From: Sphingobacteriaceae bacterium
GTDB taxonomy: Bacteria; Bacteroidota; Bacteroidia; UBA7662
Length of the DNA stretch: 64,000 bases
Direction: 5' to 3'
NCBI GenBank assembly: GCA_030682795.1
Contig: JAUXNJ010000020.1
Coordinates: 1 to 64,000 of the forward strand
Below, one piece after another: positions 24,225 through 32,720 of this stretch. The notes under the pieces were generated by a model. It made no database searches. It saw only the letters and a program-made list of their open reading frames with translations, and was not told the origin of the DNA. The position numbers and the translations under genes were made by a program. Every line of letters starts with the position of its first letter. Positions within the stretch are counted from its first letter, which is position 1.

Positions 24225-25115
24225 CTAGGTCCAAGCCTGTGGCTGGTAAAAACGTAAGGCAGCAGCTTCAGCGCTACCTTCCGCCGGCTGGTGGTTGTAC
24301 TCCCACACCGCTTCGGGCGGCAGCGACATCAAAATGCTTTCTACCCTTCCGTTGGTTTTGAGGCCAAAGGTGGTGCCGCGATCGTACACCAAATTAAACT
24401 CGGCATAACGGCCGCGGCGGATTTTCTGCCAGGTTTTTTCGGCTTCGGTCCAGCTTTTATCGCGGTTTTGCTCGGCCATATAGGTGTAGATATCGTTAAA
24501 AACATCACCAACCGCCTGCATAAAGGCAAAAAGCGTGGCCCGGTCGGCAGCCACGCCAGGCCGTAAATGATCATAAAAAATACCACCCACGCCGCGCATT
24601 TCATTGCGGTGGGTGATGGTGAAATAATCGTCGCACCACGACTTATACTTCGGATGCCAGTCGGTATTAAAACGGTCGCACACCTCCTTGAGCTTGGCAT
24701 GAAACCAACGTACTTGTGCCTCCACAGGGTAAGCGGGCGTCAAATCAATGCCACCGCCGAACCAACAATCGCCCCCATCGGTTTCAAAATACCGCACATT
24801 CATGTGAATAAGTGGTACATGGGGATTGTGGGGATGAATCACTAGGGAAACACCAGTAGCGTCGAAGCGGGTGGCGTTAGGACTTTCTTTCTTCAAAAAC
24901 TCTGGCACTGGTCCGTGCACATGCGAAAAATTCACCCCGCCCTTTTCCACCAAACCACCATTACGCAGCAATCGGGAGCGGCCGCCCCCGCCTTCTTCTC
25001 GTTCCCATACATCCTCCTCAAACAATTGGCCATCGAGGCGCTCAATGTTGGCGGTTATGCGGTCTTGCAGGCCTTTGAGCCAAGCAATTATTTCATTCAA
25101 ATCGGGCTGGTTCAT
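24225..25115 (-). CDS. hemF: Oxygen-dependent coproporphyrinogen III oxidase
   Basis: 296 residues. HemF converts coproporphyrinogen III to protoporphyrinogen IX in haem biosynthesis using O2. Family blocks are plain: the Gly-rich GGGGRSRLLRNGGLVEKGGVN segment (cited in parts), HPHNPHVPLIHMNVRYFE, WFGGGIDLTP, HRNEMRGVGGIFYD and RRGRYAEFNLVYDRGT. The start at 25115 overlaps the stop of the preceding gene as ATGA; the alternative at 25121 adds two residues. It is in the same run as miaE and the Met-sulfoxide reductase, all linked to oxygen use. Its presence says the organism grows aerobically. Confidence 0.95.
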   Translation of the reverse strand: MNQPDLNEIIAWLKGLQDRITANIERLDGQLFEEDVWEREEGGGGRSRLLRNGGLVEKGGVNFSHVHGPVPEFLKKESPNATRFDATGVSLVIHPHNPHVPLIHMNVRYFETDGGDCWFGGGIDLTPAYPVEAQVRWFHAKLKEVCDRFNTDWHPKYKSWCDDYFTITHRNEMRGVGGIFYDHLRPGVAADRATLFAFMQAVGDVFNDIYTYMAEQNRDKSWTEAEKTWQKIRRGRYAEFNLVYDRGTTFGLKTNGRVESILMSLPPEAVWEYNHQPAEGSAEAAALRFYQPQAWT

Positions 25116-25597
25116 AAACAAAGACGGGTTATGAGCTGCGCCAATTCCTCCAAATACCGCTGGTCGTCGGCATCAAAATCGTTGAGCTGATCGCTGTCTA
25201 CATCCAGCACCAAGCGCACTTCTCTATTTTTTTCAAATATTGGCACTACTATTTCGCTCCGAGAAGCGCTGCTGCATGCAATGTGGCCGGGAAAAGCATC
25301 TACATCGGGCACCAATTGCGTACGCTTTTCAGCCCAGGCCGTGCCACAAACGCCTTTTCCGAGGGGGATGCGGGTGCATGCCAAAGGACCTTGAAAAGGC
25401 CCCAGCACCAACACCCCAGCTTTTACTTCATAAAAACCCACCCAAAAAAAGCCGAAGGCCTCTTTCAAAACCGCAGCTACATTGGCCAAATTGGCTACTA
25501 AATCGGTTTCAGCCTGCAAAAGGGCTTCAATTTGGGGCAAAAGCTCGGCATATCGCCCAGCTTTATCGGTTGCACTTAAGTAAAAAGATTCTGCCAT
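25112..25597 (-). CDS. GAF-domain free methionine-R-sulfoxide reductase-like protein
   Basis: 161 residues, a single GAF domain. FGFFWVGFYEVKAGVLVLGPFQG, the Cys in GKGVCGTAW and the Cys in HIACSSASRSEIVVPIF match the fRMsr (MsrC) family, which reduces free Met-R-sulfoxide with conserved cysteines (usually three; at least two are visible, plus C in LACTRIPLG). Cytosolic, part of oxidative damage repair. Six bases separate it from miaE, and it overlaps hemF as ATGA. Confidence 0.88.
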   Translation of the reverse strand: MAESFYLSATDKAGRYAELLPQIEALLQAETDLVANLANVAAVLKEAFGFFWVGFYEVKAGVLVLGPFQGPLACTRIPLGKGVCGTAWAEKRTQLVPDVDAFPGHIACSSASRSEIVVPIFEKNREVRLVLDVDSDQLNDFDADDQRYLEELAQLITRLCL

Positions 25598-25603
25598 GGG
25601 TTT

Positions 25604-26185
25604 TTAATGCACGCGGTCGCCGCGCAGTTCCAAAGTGGGTAACATTTCTGCCTCAAAATCGAGGTATTCTTGCCAGCGCTTGCGCACCACTTCCTTCGGT
25701 AAAAAGTGCTCGGCCAAATCCATAAACAGGCGGTAATGTCCGGCCTCACTTACCATAAATTCATGGTAAAACTGACGTAAATCCGGCTCTACGCACTCCA
25801 GCGACAACAATCTAAACCGCTCGCAAGAGCGCGCTTCAATGAGGGCGCAGGTGAGCAGCTTTTCTAGCAACACCAAATCTTCGGTCAGCCCCTTGCGCTG
25901 GAAGGCCAGCAGCTTGTTTACATATTCATCTTTGCGCTTTTTATCGAGCTTCACGCCACGCGCCTTCATCTCCTTGAGCACCCTGCGGAAATGCCCCCAT
26001 TCTTCTGCCACAATGGGCGAAAGTTTATCTACCAGCAGCTCCCTGTCTGCATACTGCACGATAATGGAAATACAGGTAGTCGCCGCTTTTTGTTCGCAAA
26101 AGGCATGGTCAATTAAAATATCGCCAATACTCTTTTCGGCGATGTTCACCCAACGTGGGTCGGTAGGTAGTTTGAGTCCTAACAT
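25604..26185 (-). CDS. miaE: tRNA-(ms2io6A)-hydroxylase (MiaE)
   Basis: 193 residues from the chosen ATG. MiaE is a ferritin-like di-iron enzyme that hydroxylates 2-methylthio-N6-isopentenyladenosine at tRNA position 37. Di-iron ligands are visible in helices: HAFCEQKAA, EEWGHFRRVLKE, EARSCERFRLL and EAGHYRLFMDLAEH. The open frame extends to 26212, but an exact -7 element (26191-26198) lies between that codon and the ATG at 26185. It is the first gene of the miaE - Met-sulfoxide reductase - hemF operon; two of these enzymes use O2. Confidence 0.88.
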   Translation of the reverse strand: MLGLKLPTDPRWVNIAEKSIGDILIDHAFCEQKAATTCISIIVQYADRELLVDKLSPIVAEEWGHFRRVLKEMKARGVKLDKKRKDEYVNKLLAFQRKGLTEDLVLLEKLLTCALIEARSCERFRLLSLECVEPDLRQFYHEFMVSEAGHYRLFMDLAEHFLPKEVVRKRWQEYLDFEAEMLPTLELRGDRVH

Positions 26186-26190
26186 GCTCG

Positions 26191-26198
26191 CAAAGATA
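26191..26198 (-). promoter_or_regulatory. -7 promoter element of the miaE operon
   Basis: TATCTTTG on the minus strand, exact TAnnTTTG, five bases from the miaE ATG. It decides the start of miaE. Confidence 0.5.
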
Positions 26199-26227
26199 CG
26201 CAGCACAGCCACATAGCCGGAAACAAA

Positions 26228-26249
26228 AAAACCGGCCAGAGCCGGTTTT
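26228..26249 (-). terminator. Intrinsic terminator after trxA
   Basis: AAAACCGGC / GCCGGTTTT, 9-bp perfect stem with a 4-base loop and flanking A tract (U tract on the minus strand), just past the trxA stop. Confidence 0.8.
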
Positions 26250-26265
26250 ATATCAGTTTAAGCGA

Positions 26266-26586
26266 TTAGCTAAGTTGAGCATCGAGCTTGCCCTTAAGCA
26301 CATGCTTGGGCACAGCCCCTACTTGCTTGTCTACAATTTCGCCATTCATAAATACCAACAAAGTTGGGATGTTGCGAATGCCGAATTTGGTTGAAATCCC
26401 TGGGTTACTGTCTACATCGACTTTGCCTACAACGGCTTTGCCTTCATATTCCCCGGCGAGTTCTTCTACAATGGGACCCACCATGCGGCATGGTCCACAC
26501 CATTCTGCCCAAAAGTCTACCAATACGGGCTTGTCGCTCTTGAGGACTAGCTCGTCGAAATTGCTGTCTGTTAATTCTAATGCCAT
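26266..26586 (-). CDS. trxA: Thioredoxin
   Basis: 106 residues, the normal length of thioredoxin 1. The active site WCGPC is in FWAEWCGPCRMVGP, followed by the cis-proline NIPTLLVF. It is the general cytosolic dithiol donor. It is monocistronic, with its own terminator. A longer overlapping frame at 26444-26626 is only a shadow. Confidence 0.96.
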   Translation of the reverse strand: MALELTDSNFDELVLKSDKPVLVDFWAEWCGPCRMVGPIVEELAGEYEGKAVVGKVDVDSNPGISTKFGIRNIPTLLVFMNGEIVDKQVGAVPKHVLKGKLDAQLS

Positions 26587-26655
26587 TTTTTCTTATTTTA
26601 TGAGGATATAAGTTTTCTGGCAGCAAGATAGTTCAATTTTCAATTTACTGAAATG

Positions 26656-27552
26656 CTATTTCACGCCATGCAGCTGTTGAAGCAGACTCTCAGTAAAGGA
26701 ATCCATGCGGGAAAAGGCAAACCATTTCTTACCCAAATCTTTGAGCGACGCACCAAAGTGATACAATTGTTGCCCATCAACAATTAAAAATCGGTCGTGC
26801 GACAAGCTCCATTTTTTACAAGTCAGGCCTCCATATTGGGCATTAAACACGACTGCATCGGCCAAAAAGGCAGACTGGAACTGTTGGCTGTAAATGGTCA
26901 GCGACACCCCTTTTCCCTTTTTGGAAAACAACTGGAGGGTGTTTTCATCCACATAATTATCGATGAGCAGCAGCGAGACTTGGGCTGAACGTACCAATTG
27001 CGACACAAATACCCGTGCGTCAAATACTTGACCCTCGTAAAAAATGCCCTGTTGATGCGTAGGATAGCCCGCTTCAAGTGCCTTGAAGAGCTGTTCAAAA
27101 TGCTGGTCGGCCTCCAGCTGTTTCTTTTCTACTAGCTGCAAACGCTGGAAAATGGCGGCATGACTAATCAAATACTTCCGCATTTCTACAAATGCCTCCA
27201 TGATCTGAATACTCACCTGCACAGCAATGTCGCTTTTTAAGACTGCCGCCAACATCGCCACACCTTGTTCTGTGAAAACGTATGGCTGATGTCTACGGCC
27301 ACCATGAGGACCTAAACTTGACATCACAATTTGTGATGTCAAGTTTTGAAGGGTCTCAAAACTAACTTCAAATCTAAAATGGTTCGGGAAACGTTCTATG
27401 TTTCGTTTTACAGCTTGATTTAAAACCCGCGTTTCCACACCATACAACATAGCCAAATCGCTATCCAACATCACCTGCTGTTGGTTCACAGTGAAAATAC
27501 AATTCTGAATTTCCTGAATACTCAATACCGCTTGCATAAGCTTGGAGTGCAA
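26656..27552 (-). CDS. ORF6N-domain protein with a C-terminal phospholipase-D-like region
   Basis: 298 residues. Residues about 10-135 form an ORF6N domain (VMLDSDLAMLYGVETRVLNQAVKRN, then RRHQPYVFTEQGVAMLAAVL), a DNA-binding module of phage and accessory proteins. A coiled helical linker (LQLVEKKQLEADQHFEQLFKALE) leads to a C-terminal region with RVFVSQLVRSAQVSLLLIDNYVD and HDRFLIVDGQQLYHFGASLKDLG. This resembles one HKD-like half of the PLD superfamily, with Arg in place of the Lys. Such genes are widespread in Bacteroidota and the function is unknown. An alternative start is the Met at 27537. Confidence 0.8.
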   Translation of the reverse strand: MHSKLMQAVLSIQEIQNCIFTVNQQQVMLDSDLAMLYGVETRVLNQAVKRNIERFPNHFRFEVSFETLQNLTSQIVMSSLGPHGGRRHQPYVFTEQGVAMLAAVLKSDIAVQVSIQIMEAFVEMRKYLISHAAIFQRLQLVEKKQLEADQHFEQLFKALEAGYPTHQQGIFYEGQVFDARVFVSQLVRSAQVSLLLIDNYVDENTLQLFSKKGKGVSLTIYSQQFQSAFLADAVVFNAQYGGLTCKKWSLSHDRFLIVDGQQLYHFGASLKDLGKKWFAFSRMDSFTESLLQQLHGVK

Positions 27553-27654
27553 GCAAAGGGCCTACACCTTACCAAAATACAACCGCCAGCTTTCTTGAAA
27601 AAATCAAAAACACAAAATGCGCCAAAAACGAAACAAAAGGCTTAAAACACAAAA

Positions 27655-30600
27655 CTACTCACTCAATTCAGCCACCAATGGCATCTTTTCGAGTGCTTCT
27701 AGCAAGGCGTTTTCGGGATTCACTTTTACATTACGCGATCGCAAGTCTACCTGCAGTTTTTCCTGTTCATCGAACAACTTGATGAACAACTTAACGCTGC
27801 CTTGGTGCGCCGCAAACACAGCCCCTAAATCATCCATCAGCTTAGGGGTCACGTCTTGCATCCGCATTTTCAGAATCAGTTGCTTAAACCGTTTCTCACG
27901 CAAGTCGGCCAAAAGCTCCAGACTGTTTACCCGCAAGAAATTCACCACCTTGCCTTCTTTGTTGGTGAAGGTATCGTATTTGGTTTTGATCAAAAGCGAC
28001 TTACCTACTTCCATCAAATGCTTGTGCTTGAGGGCAAACTCCCCTTTTAGGCGCAGTTTACGCACCGTATCGTAATCCTCCACCGTAAAGGTGATGTTTT
28101 CGTTGTTGGTGCGTGGATCCTGAAAATATTGTACGTCGGTAATCAATCCGGCCACCGTGAGCTCCCGCCCAACCTCATCTTCGATGTTCCGCAACCCAGC
28201 ATTGCAAAACTTCTGGATGTCGTATTTAAAGGCATCCAAGGGATGGGCGGTGATAAAAATGCCCACTACTTCTTTTTCTTTTTGCAACTTTTCGAGCAAC
28301 GGCCAAGGTTCGCAAGGCATAATTTCGGGCTCAGGAATGTCGGTTACCCCCGCATCACCAAACAAGGAAGCTTGTGCTTGATGCTTTAAGGTTTGGTACT
28401 GGTTGCCAAAACGAATGGCTTTTTCGATCAAAGTACTGCCGTCTTCGTTGTTGAAAAACAAACGACGATTGCCATTTACGCCCTCCAATAAGTCAAAAGC
28501 ACCCGCCTGGGCCAGTCCTTCTAAAGCCTTTTTATTGGCCTGCCGCAAATCTACCCGCTTGCAAAGGTCGAAAATGGTTCGGAACGGCCCGTTGGCTTGC
28601 CTTTCGTTGACGATGGCTTCCACCGCTCCCTCACCCACGCCTTTGATACCCCCTAAGCCAAAACGAATTTGGTTGTTTTCGTTTACAGTGAAGCGGTACG
28701 ACGATTCATTGATGTCGGGCCCCAATACGTCGGAACCTATCCGGCGGCACTCTTCCATGAAGAAGGTTACCTTGGAGATGTCGTTGAGGTTGTTGCTCAA
28801 TACCGCCGCCATGTATTCGGCTGTATAATTGGCTTTGAGATAGGCCGTTTGGAAGGCCACCACCGCATAACAGGTAGAGTGCGATTTGTTGAAGGCATAG
28901 GCAGCAAAGTCTTCCCAGTCGCTCCATACCTTTTCGGCAATTTTGGTATCATGCCCATTGGCGGCACAACCTTCTAAAAACTGCGGCTTCATTTTATCGA
29001 GCTTCTCACGCAGCTTTTTACCCATGGCTTTGCGGAGCTCGTCGGCCTGACCCTTGGTAAAGCCCGCCAACTTCTGACTCAGCAACATCACCTGCTCCTG
29101 ATATACCGTAATGCCATAAGTATCCTTGAGGTACTCTTCCATGGCGGGGAGGTCGTAGGTAATTTCTTCGCGACCGTGCTTGCGGTCAATGAAGTTTGGA
29201 ATGTATTTCAACGGACCCGGTCGATACAAGGCATTCATGGCAATCAGGTCATCAAACTTATCGGGTTTGAGCTCCTTCATGTACTTCTGCATGCCCACAC
29301 TTTCGTATTGGAAAATGCCTACCGTATCGCCTTTTTGAAATAATTCGTAAGTTTTAGGGTCGTCAAGGGGGATGGCATCCGGATCAATGGTTACACCGTG
29401 CTTTTCTTTGATGATCTCAATGGCGTCGTTGATGATGGTAAGCGTACTCAAGCCCAGGAAGTCCATTTTCAACAGCCCAGCAGACTCCGCCACATCATTG
29501 TCAAACTGCGTTACGAGCTTAATTTCGGCATCTTGCGCCAGCTTCACTGGTACAAAATTGGTGATGTCTTCGGGGGTAATGATTACGCCACAAGCATGGG
29601 TGCCGGTGGTGCGAATGGCGCCTTCCAAATTACCTGCCTGACGCAGCACCCGTCCGGTGAGGTTATCGCCCTGCACCAAAGCCAAAAACTCCTTGGCGCG
29701 GTTGTACTCATCGGCCGCCAAATCCTTTTTGTTTTCTTCCAACAACTGCGGCTGGTTCACCAAAGTACGCATGGGCGATTTGGAGAAGGCCTTGATTTGT
29801 ACAATTTCTTCAGGGAAGGTTTTGGCCAATACATCGGCTTCTTGCAGCGATAACTCCAGCGCCCTCGCCGAGTTCCGAATGGCCGATTTGGCGGCTAAAG
29901 TACCGTAGGTGATGATTTGGGCCACCTGCTTTTCGCCGTACTTTTCGATTACATAGCGCATCACCTTGCCCCTACCGCGGTCGTCAAAGTCGATGTCGAT
30001 ATCGGGCATGCTTACCCGATCGGGATTCAAAAATCTCTCAAAGAGTAAATCGTAATGTATGGGATCCACATTGGTAATACCCGTACAATAAGCTACCACT
30101 GAACCAGCGGCTGAACCCCGTCCCGGCCCCACCGACACCCCCATTTCGCGGGCCTTGGTGGTAAAGTCTTGTACAATGAGGAAGTAACCAGGATAACCCG
30201 TTTTACGAATGGTCTCTAACTCAAAATCGATGCGCTCGCGAATCACATCGGTAATTTCTGGATAACGTCTGCGCGCCCCCTCGTAGGTGAGGTGCCGCAA
30301 ATAGTCGTCTTCCCCTTCAAATCCCTCAGGAATATCAAACTTCGGAAGCAATACATCACGTTTGAGCTCATAAGACTCAATCTGATTGGCAATTTCAACG
30401 GTTTGACTCACCGCCTCAGGCAAATCGGCGAAGAGCGCTGCCATTTCTTCAGGACTCCGTAAATAGTATTGATGATTAGCAAAGCCAAATCGAAAATCGC
30501 GGCCCTTGCCAATGGGAGTGCTTTTTACCGCCTGATCGATGATGCACAACAGCGTATCGTGCGTATCGGCATCCGACTGCTGGTTGTAGTAGGAGTTGTT

Positions 30601-31953
30601 GCTCGCGAAATACTTGACGCCATATTTGCGCGCCCAGCTCAGCAGAATTTCATTCACGTGGGCCTCTTCGTCGAGCCCGTGCCGCTGAAGCTCCACGTAA
30701 AAATTTTCTCCAAAATTGTCTTTCCACCACAGAAAAGCCTCTTCGGCCTGGGTTTCACCCACATTCAAAATGAGTGAAGGCACTTCTCCGGTTAAACCAC
30801 CCGTAGTGGCAATTAAGTCATCCTTATACTTCAGCAGCAGCGCCTTATCGATGCGCGGAACATAATAATACCCATCTAAAAAGGCCTGTGAAGCCAATTT
30901 TACGATGTTTTGGTAGCCATTTTTATTTTTGGCGAGCAACACCTGCCCATAGCCATTGTCTTTGTTTGCTTTGTCGTTGAAATCGCGACACAAATTAAAC
31001 TCCACACCAATAATCGGCTTGATACCAGCTTTGTGGGCAGCGGTTACAAAGGCAAAGGCCCCGTATAAATTGCCGTGGTCGGTCATGGCAATGGCCGGTG
31101 CGCCCACGGCCTTGGCATGGTTCACCAAATCATCTACCCGCGATGTGCCAGGCAACAATGAAAACTGTGTATGGCAATGCAAATGCACAAAACCCTTCGC
31201 CTGCACTTCTTGTGCGGCAGTATGACTACTCGCTCCCTCAGTGCTTGCTATTTCTACATGTTCAGGGGCAGCTGCCAATGGCTTGTAAGGCTGTATGTTT
31301 AAACCCAACAAGGCAATGGGCTTTGGATTGACTTGTTTAAAGGCTTGTAAGCCCGCGGCATCCAAACCTGCCTTGGCTGCGGGTATGACTTCCAATCGAA
31401 GCAACTCCAAAAAACAGCGGGTAGTAGCCTCTACGTCGGCCGAAGCATTGTGCGCCTCCGCAAAAGCCTCCCCAAACAACTTTTGGTGCAATTCGGTGAG
31501 GGTTGGCCATTTGTATTTGCCTTTGCCCCCTGGCAAGGCACAAAACTCAGTCGACTCATCTTTGGTATCCAAGGCTGGCGTTTCGGCTAAAGGACTCGCC
31601 ATACCGATCCGTACCAATTCACAACCCACAACATTAATATCAAAGCTGATGTTGTGACCAGCCACAAACTGGCATTTAGCTAGCGCCTCGTTAAAACGCG
31701 CTAACACAAAATTAAGCGGCATGCCTTCGGCCTGGGCCCGCTCAGTGGTGATTTTATGAACCTTTACCGCATTAAAGGGAATGGTATAGCCATCGGGCTG
31801 TACAATAAAGTTTTGCACCTCCACCAATTGACCCGCAGCATCGTGCAACTGCCATGCCAATTGCACCATCCGGGGCCAATTATCGGTATCGGTAATGGGG
31901 GCATTGTAGTCGCGCGGCAAGCCGGTGGTTTCGGTATCAAAAATGAGGTACAT
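27655..31953 (-). CDS. dnaE: DNA polymerase III alpha subunit with a fused N-terminal DEDDh exonuclease
   Basis: 1432 residues from the ATG at 31953. Residues 1-190 are a DnaQ-type exonuclease: FDTETTG (Asp6/Glu8), GHNISFDINV and the HNASADVEA block. The PHP domain follows (FVHLHCHTQFSLLPG, MTDHGNLYGAF), then the C-family polymerase palm with PDIDIDFDDRGRG, the fingers, and a C-terminal OB-fold/tau-binding part. It is the replicative polymerase; the fused exonuclease would give proofreading in cis. E. coli DnaE is 1160 residues and lacks the exonuclease, while long DnaE proteins are usual in Bacteroidota. A TAAATTTG element at 31971-31978 fixes the start below the longer frame that reaches 32001. 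Confidence 0.95.
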   Translation of the reverse strand: MYLIFDTETTGLPRDYNAPITDTDNWPRMVQLAWQLHDAAGQLVEVQNFIVQPDGYTIPFNAVKVHKITTERAQAEGMPLNFVLARFNEALAKCQFVAGHNISFDINVVGCELVRIGMASPLAETPALDTKDESTEFCALPGGKGKYKWPTLTELHQKLFGEAFAEAHNASADVEATTRCFLELLRLEVIPAAKAGLDAAGLQAFKQVNPKPIALLGLNIQPYKPLAAAPEHVEIASTEGASSHTAAQEVQAKGFVHLHCHTQFSLLPGTSRVDDLVNHAKAVGAPAIAMTDHGNLYGAFAFVTAAHKAGIKPIIGVEFNLCRDFNDKANKDNGYGQVLLAKNKNGYQNIVKLASQAFLDGYYYVPRIDKALLLKYKDDLIATTGGLTGEVPSLILNVGETQAEEAFLWWKDNFGENFYVELQRHGLDEEAHVNEILLSWARKYGVKYFASNNSYYNQQSDADTHDTLLCIIDQAVKSTPIGKGRDFRFGFANHQYYLRSPEEMAALFADLPEAVSQTVEIANQIESYELKRDVLLPKFDIPEGFEGEDDYLRHLTYEGARRRYPEITDVIRERIDFELETIRKTGYPGYFLIVQDFTTKAREMGVSVGPGRGSAAGSVVAYCTGITNVDPIHYDLLFERFLNPDRVSMPDIDIDFDDRGRGKVMRYVIEKYGEKQVAQIITYGTLAAKSAIRNSARALELSLQEADVLAKTFPEEIVQIKAFSKSPMRTLVNQPQLLEENKKDLAADEYNRAKEFLALVQGDNLTGRVLRQAGNLEGAIRTTGTHACGVIITPEDITNFVPVKLAQDAEIKLVTQFDNDVAESAGLLKMDFLGLSTLTIINDAIEIIKEKHGVTIDPDAIPLDDPKTYELFQKGDTVGIFQYESVGMQKYMKELKPDKFDDLIAMNALYRPGPLKYIPNFIDRKHGREEITYDLPAMEEYLKDTYGITVYQEQVMLLSQKLAGFTKGQADELRKAMGKKLREKLDKMKPQFLEGCAANGHDTKIAEKVWSDWEDFAAYAFNKSHSTCYAVVAFQTAYLKANYTAEYMAAVLSNNLNDISKVTFFMEECRRIGSDVLGPDINESSYRFTVNENNQIRFGLGGIKGVGEGAVEAIVNERQANGPFRTIFDLCKRVDLRQANKKALEGLAQAGAFDLLEGVNGNRRLFFNNEDGSTLIEKAIRFGNQYQTLKHQAQASLFGDAGVTDIPEPEIMPCEPWPLLEKLQKEKEVVGIFITAHPLDAFKYDIQKFCNAGLRNIEDEVGRELTVAGLITDVQYFQDPRTNNENITFTVEDYDTVRKLRLKGEFALKHKHLMEVGKSLLIKTKYDTFTNKEGKVVNFLRVNSLELLADLREKRFKQLILKMRMQDVTPKLMDDLGAVFAAHQGSVKLFIKLFDEQEKLQVDLRSRNVKVNPENALLEALEKMPLVAELSE

Positions 31954-31970
31954 GGGCAAAAGCTGAATTC

Positions 31971-31978
31971 CAAATTTA
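31971..31978 (-). promoter_or_regulatory. -7 promoter element of dnaE
   Basis: TAAATTTG on the minus strand fits TAnnTTTG, 17 bases from the chosen ATG. It lies downstream of the longer frame's start, which excludes it. Confidence 0.45.
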
Positions 31979-32052
31979 CAACCAAAGGCTGGCTTGATCA
32001 CTCCATTTTTATCAACAGCTAAAAGCTAAACTTGAACACACATAAAATAAAA

Positions 32053-32072
32053 ATCCCGGCCAAAGCCGGGAT
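32053..32072 (-). terminator. Intrinsic terminator of the small secreted-protein gene
   Basis: ATCCCGGC / GCCGGGAT with a CAAA loop and an A-rich run on its left (U tract in the minus-strand transcript), downstream of the gene ending at 32128. Confidence 0.75.
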
Positions 32073-32127
32073 CATCAATGCAGAAATCGAAGCGGATCGG
32101 AATTTCATTCGCCTCTATAATAGTTTG

Positions 32128-32559
32128 TTAGAACAACAGCGACAAGCCAATACCGCCACCGCCAATGCCATTCAAGGCACCATCAATGGCCAAACGTTCG
32201 TTGAAGAAATACATCACCCCAGGATACAGCACAACACCTACGCCACCACCCCCAGCAACACCAAAATTCACACCGGCATGGCCATAGAGATAAGTATTGT
32301 CGAGAATGCTCCAATACTTGCGTCCCGCAATACCCAAATCGGTGAAGAAACCTCCACCATTGTCACCAATTCTTAAATCGGCACCCAAAGAAATGTCATC
32401 GGTAAGGAAGTAAGCACCCTTTGGATTCAACTGCCAGGTATTTCCACCCGATTGAAAAGTAGCGCTACCGCCGATCATGTACTTACCAGAAGCAATTTGT
32501 GCTTCAGAAATAGTTGCAGTGGCAAAAACCACGACGAGGAGAAGGAGAATTTTTTTCAT
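32128..32559 (-). CDS. Small secreted, glycine-rich outer-membrane-like protein
   Basis: 143 residues with a clear signal peptide (MKKILLLLVVVFATATISEAQ). The mature part alternates hydrophobic and polar residues and is rich in glycine (FGVAGGGGVGVVLYPGV, GIGGGGIGLSLLF) and ends in Phe, features of small outer-membrane beta-barrels. Function unknown. It stands alone with its own terminator. Confidence 0.75.
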   Translation of the reverse strand: MKKILLLLVVVFATATISEAQIASGKYMIGGSATFQSGGNTWQLNPKGAYFLTDDISLGADLRIGDNGGGFFTDLGIAGRKYWSILDNTYLYGHAGVNFGVAGGGGVGVVLYPGVMYFFNERLAIDGALNGIGGGGIGLSLLF

Positions 32560-32720
32560 AACTGATTTTGTTGGTTAGTAATTCGAAATAAACAAAATCC
32601 CTTCAAAAAACAAGTTCATTACCCTAAAAATACCCTGCAAATGGTATCTAAATACGTAATAATTGGTAGTCTAGTCGCGCAAATGGACTAGCTATTAACC
32701 CCACAAAATCTCAACATTAC

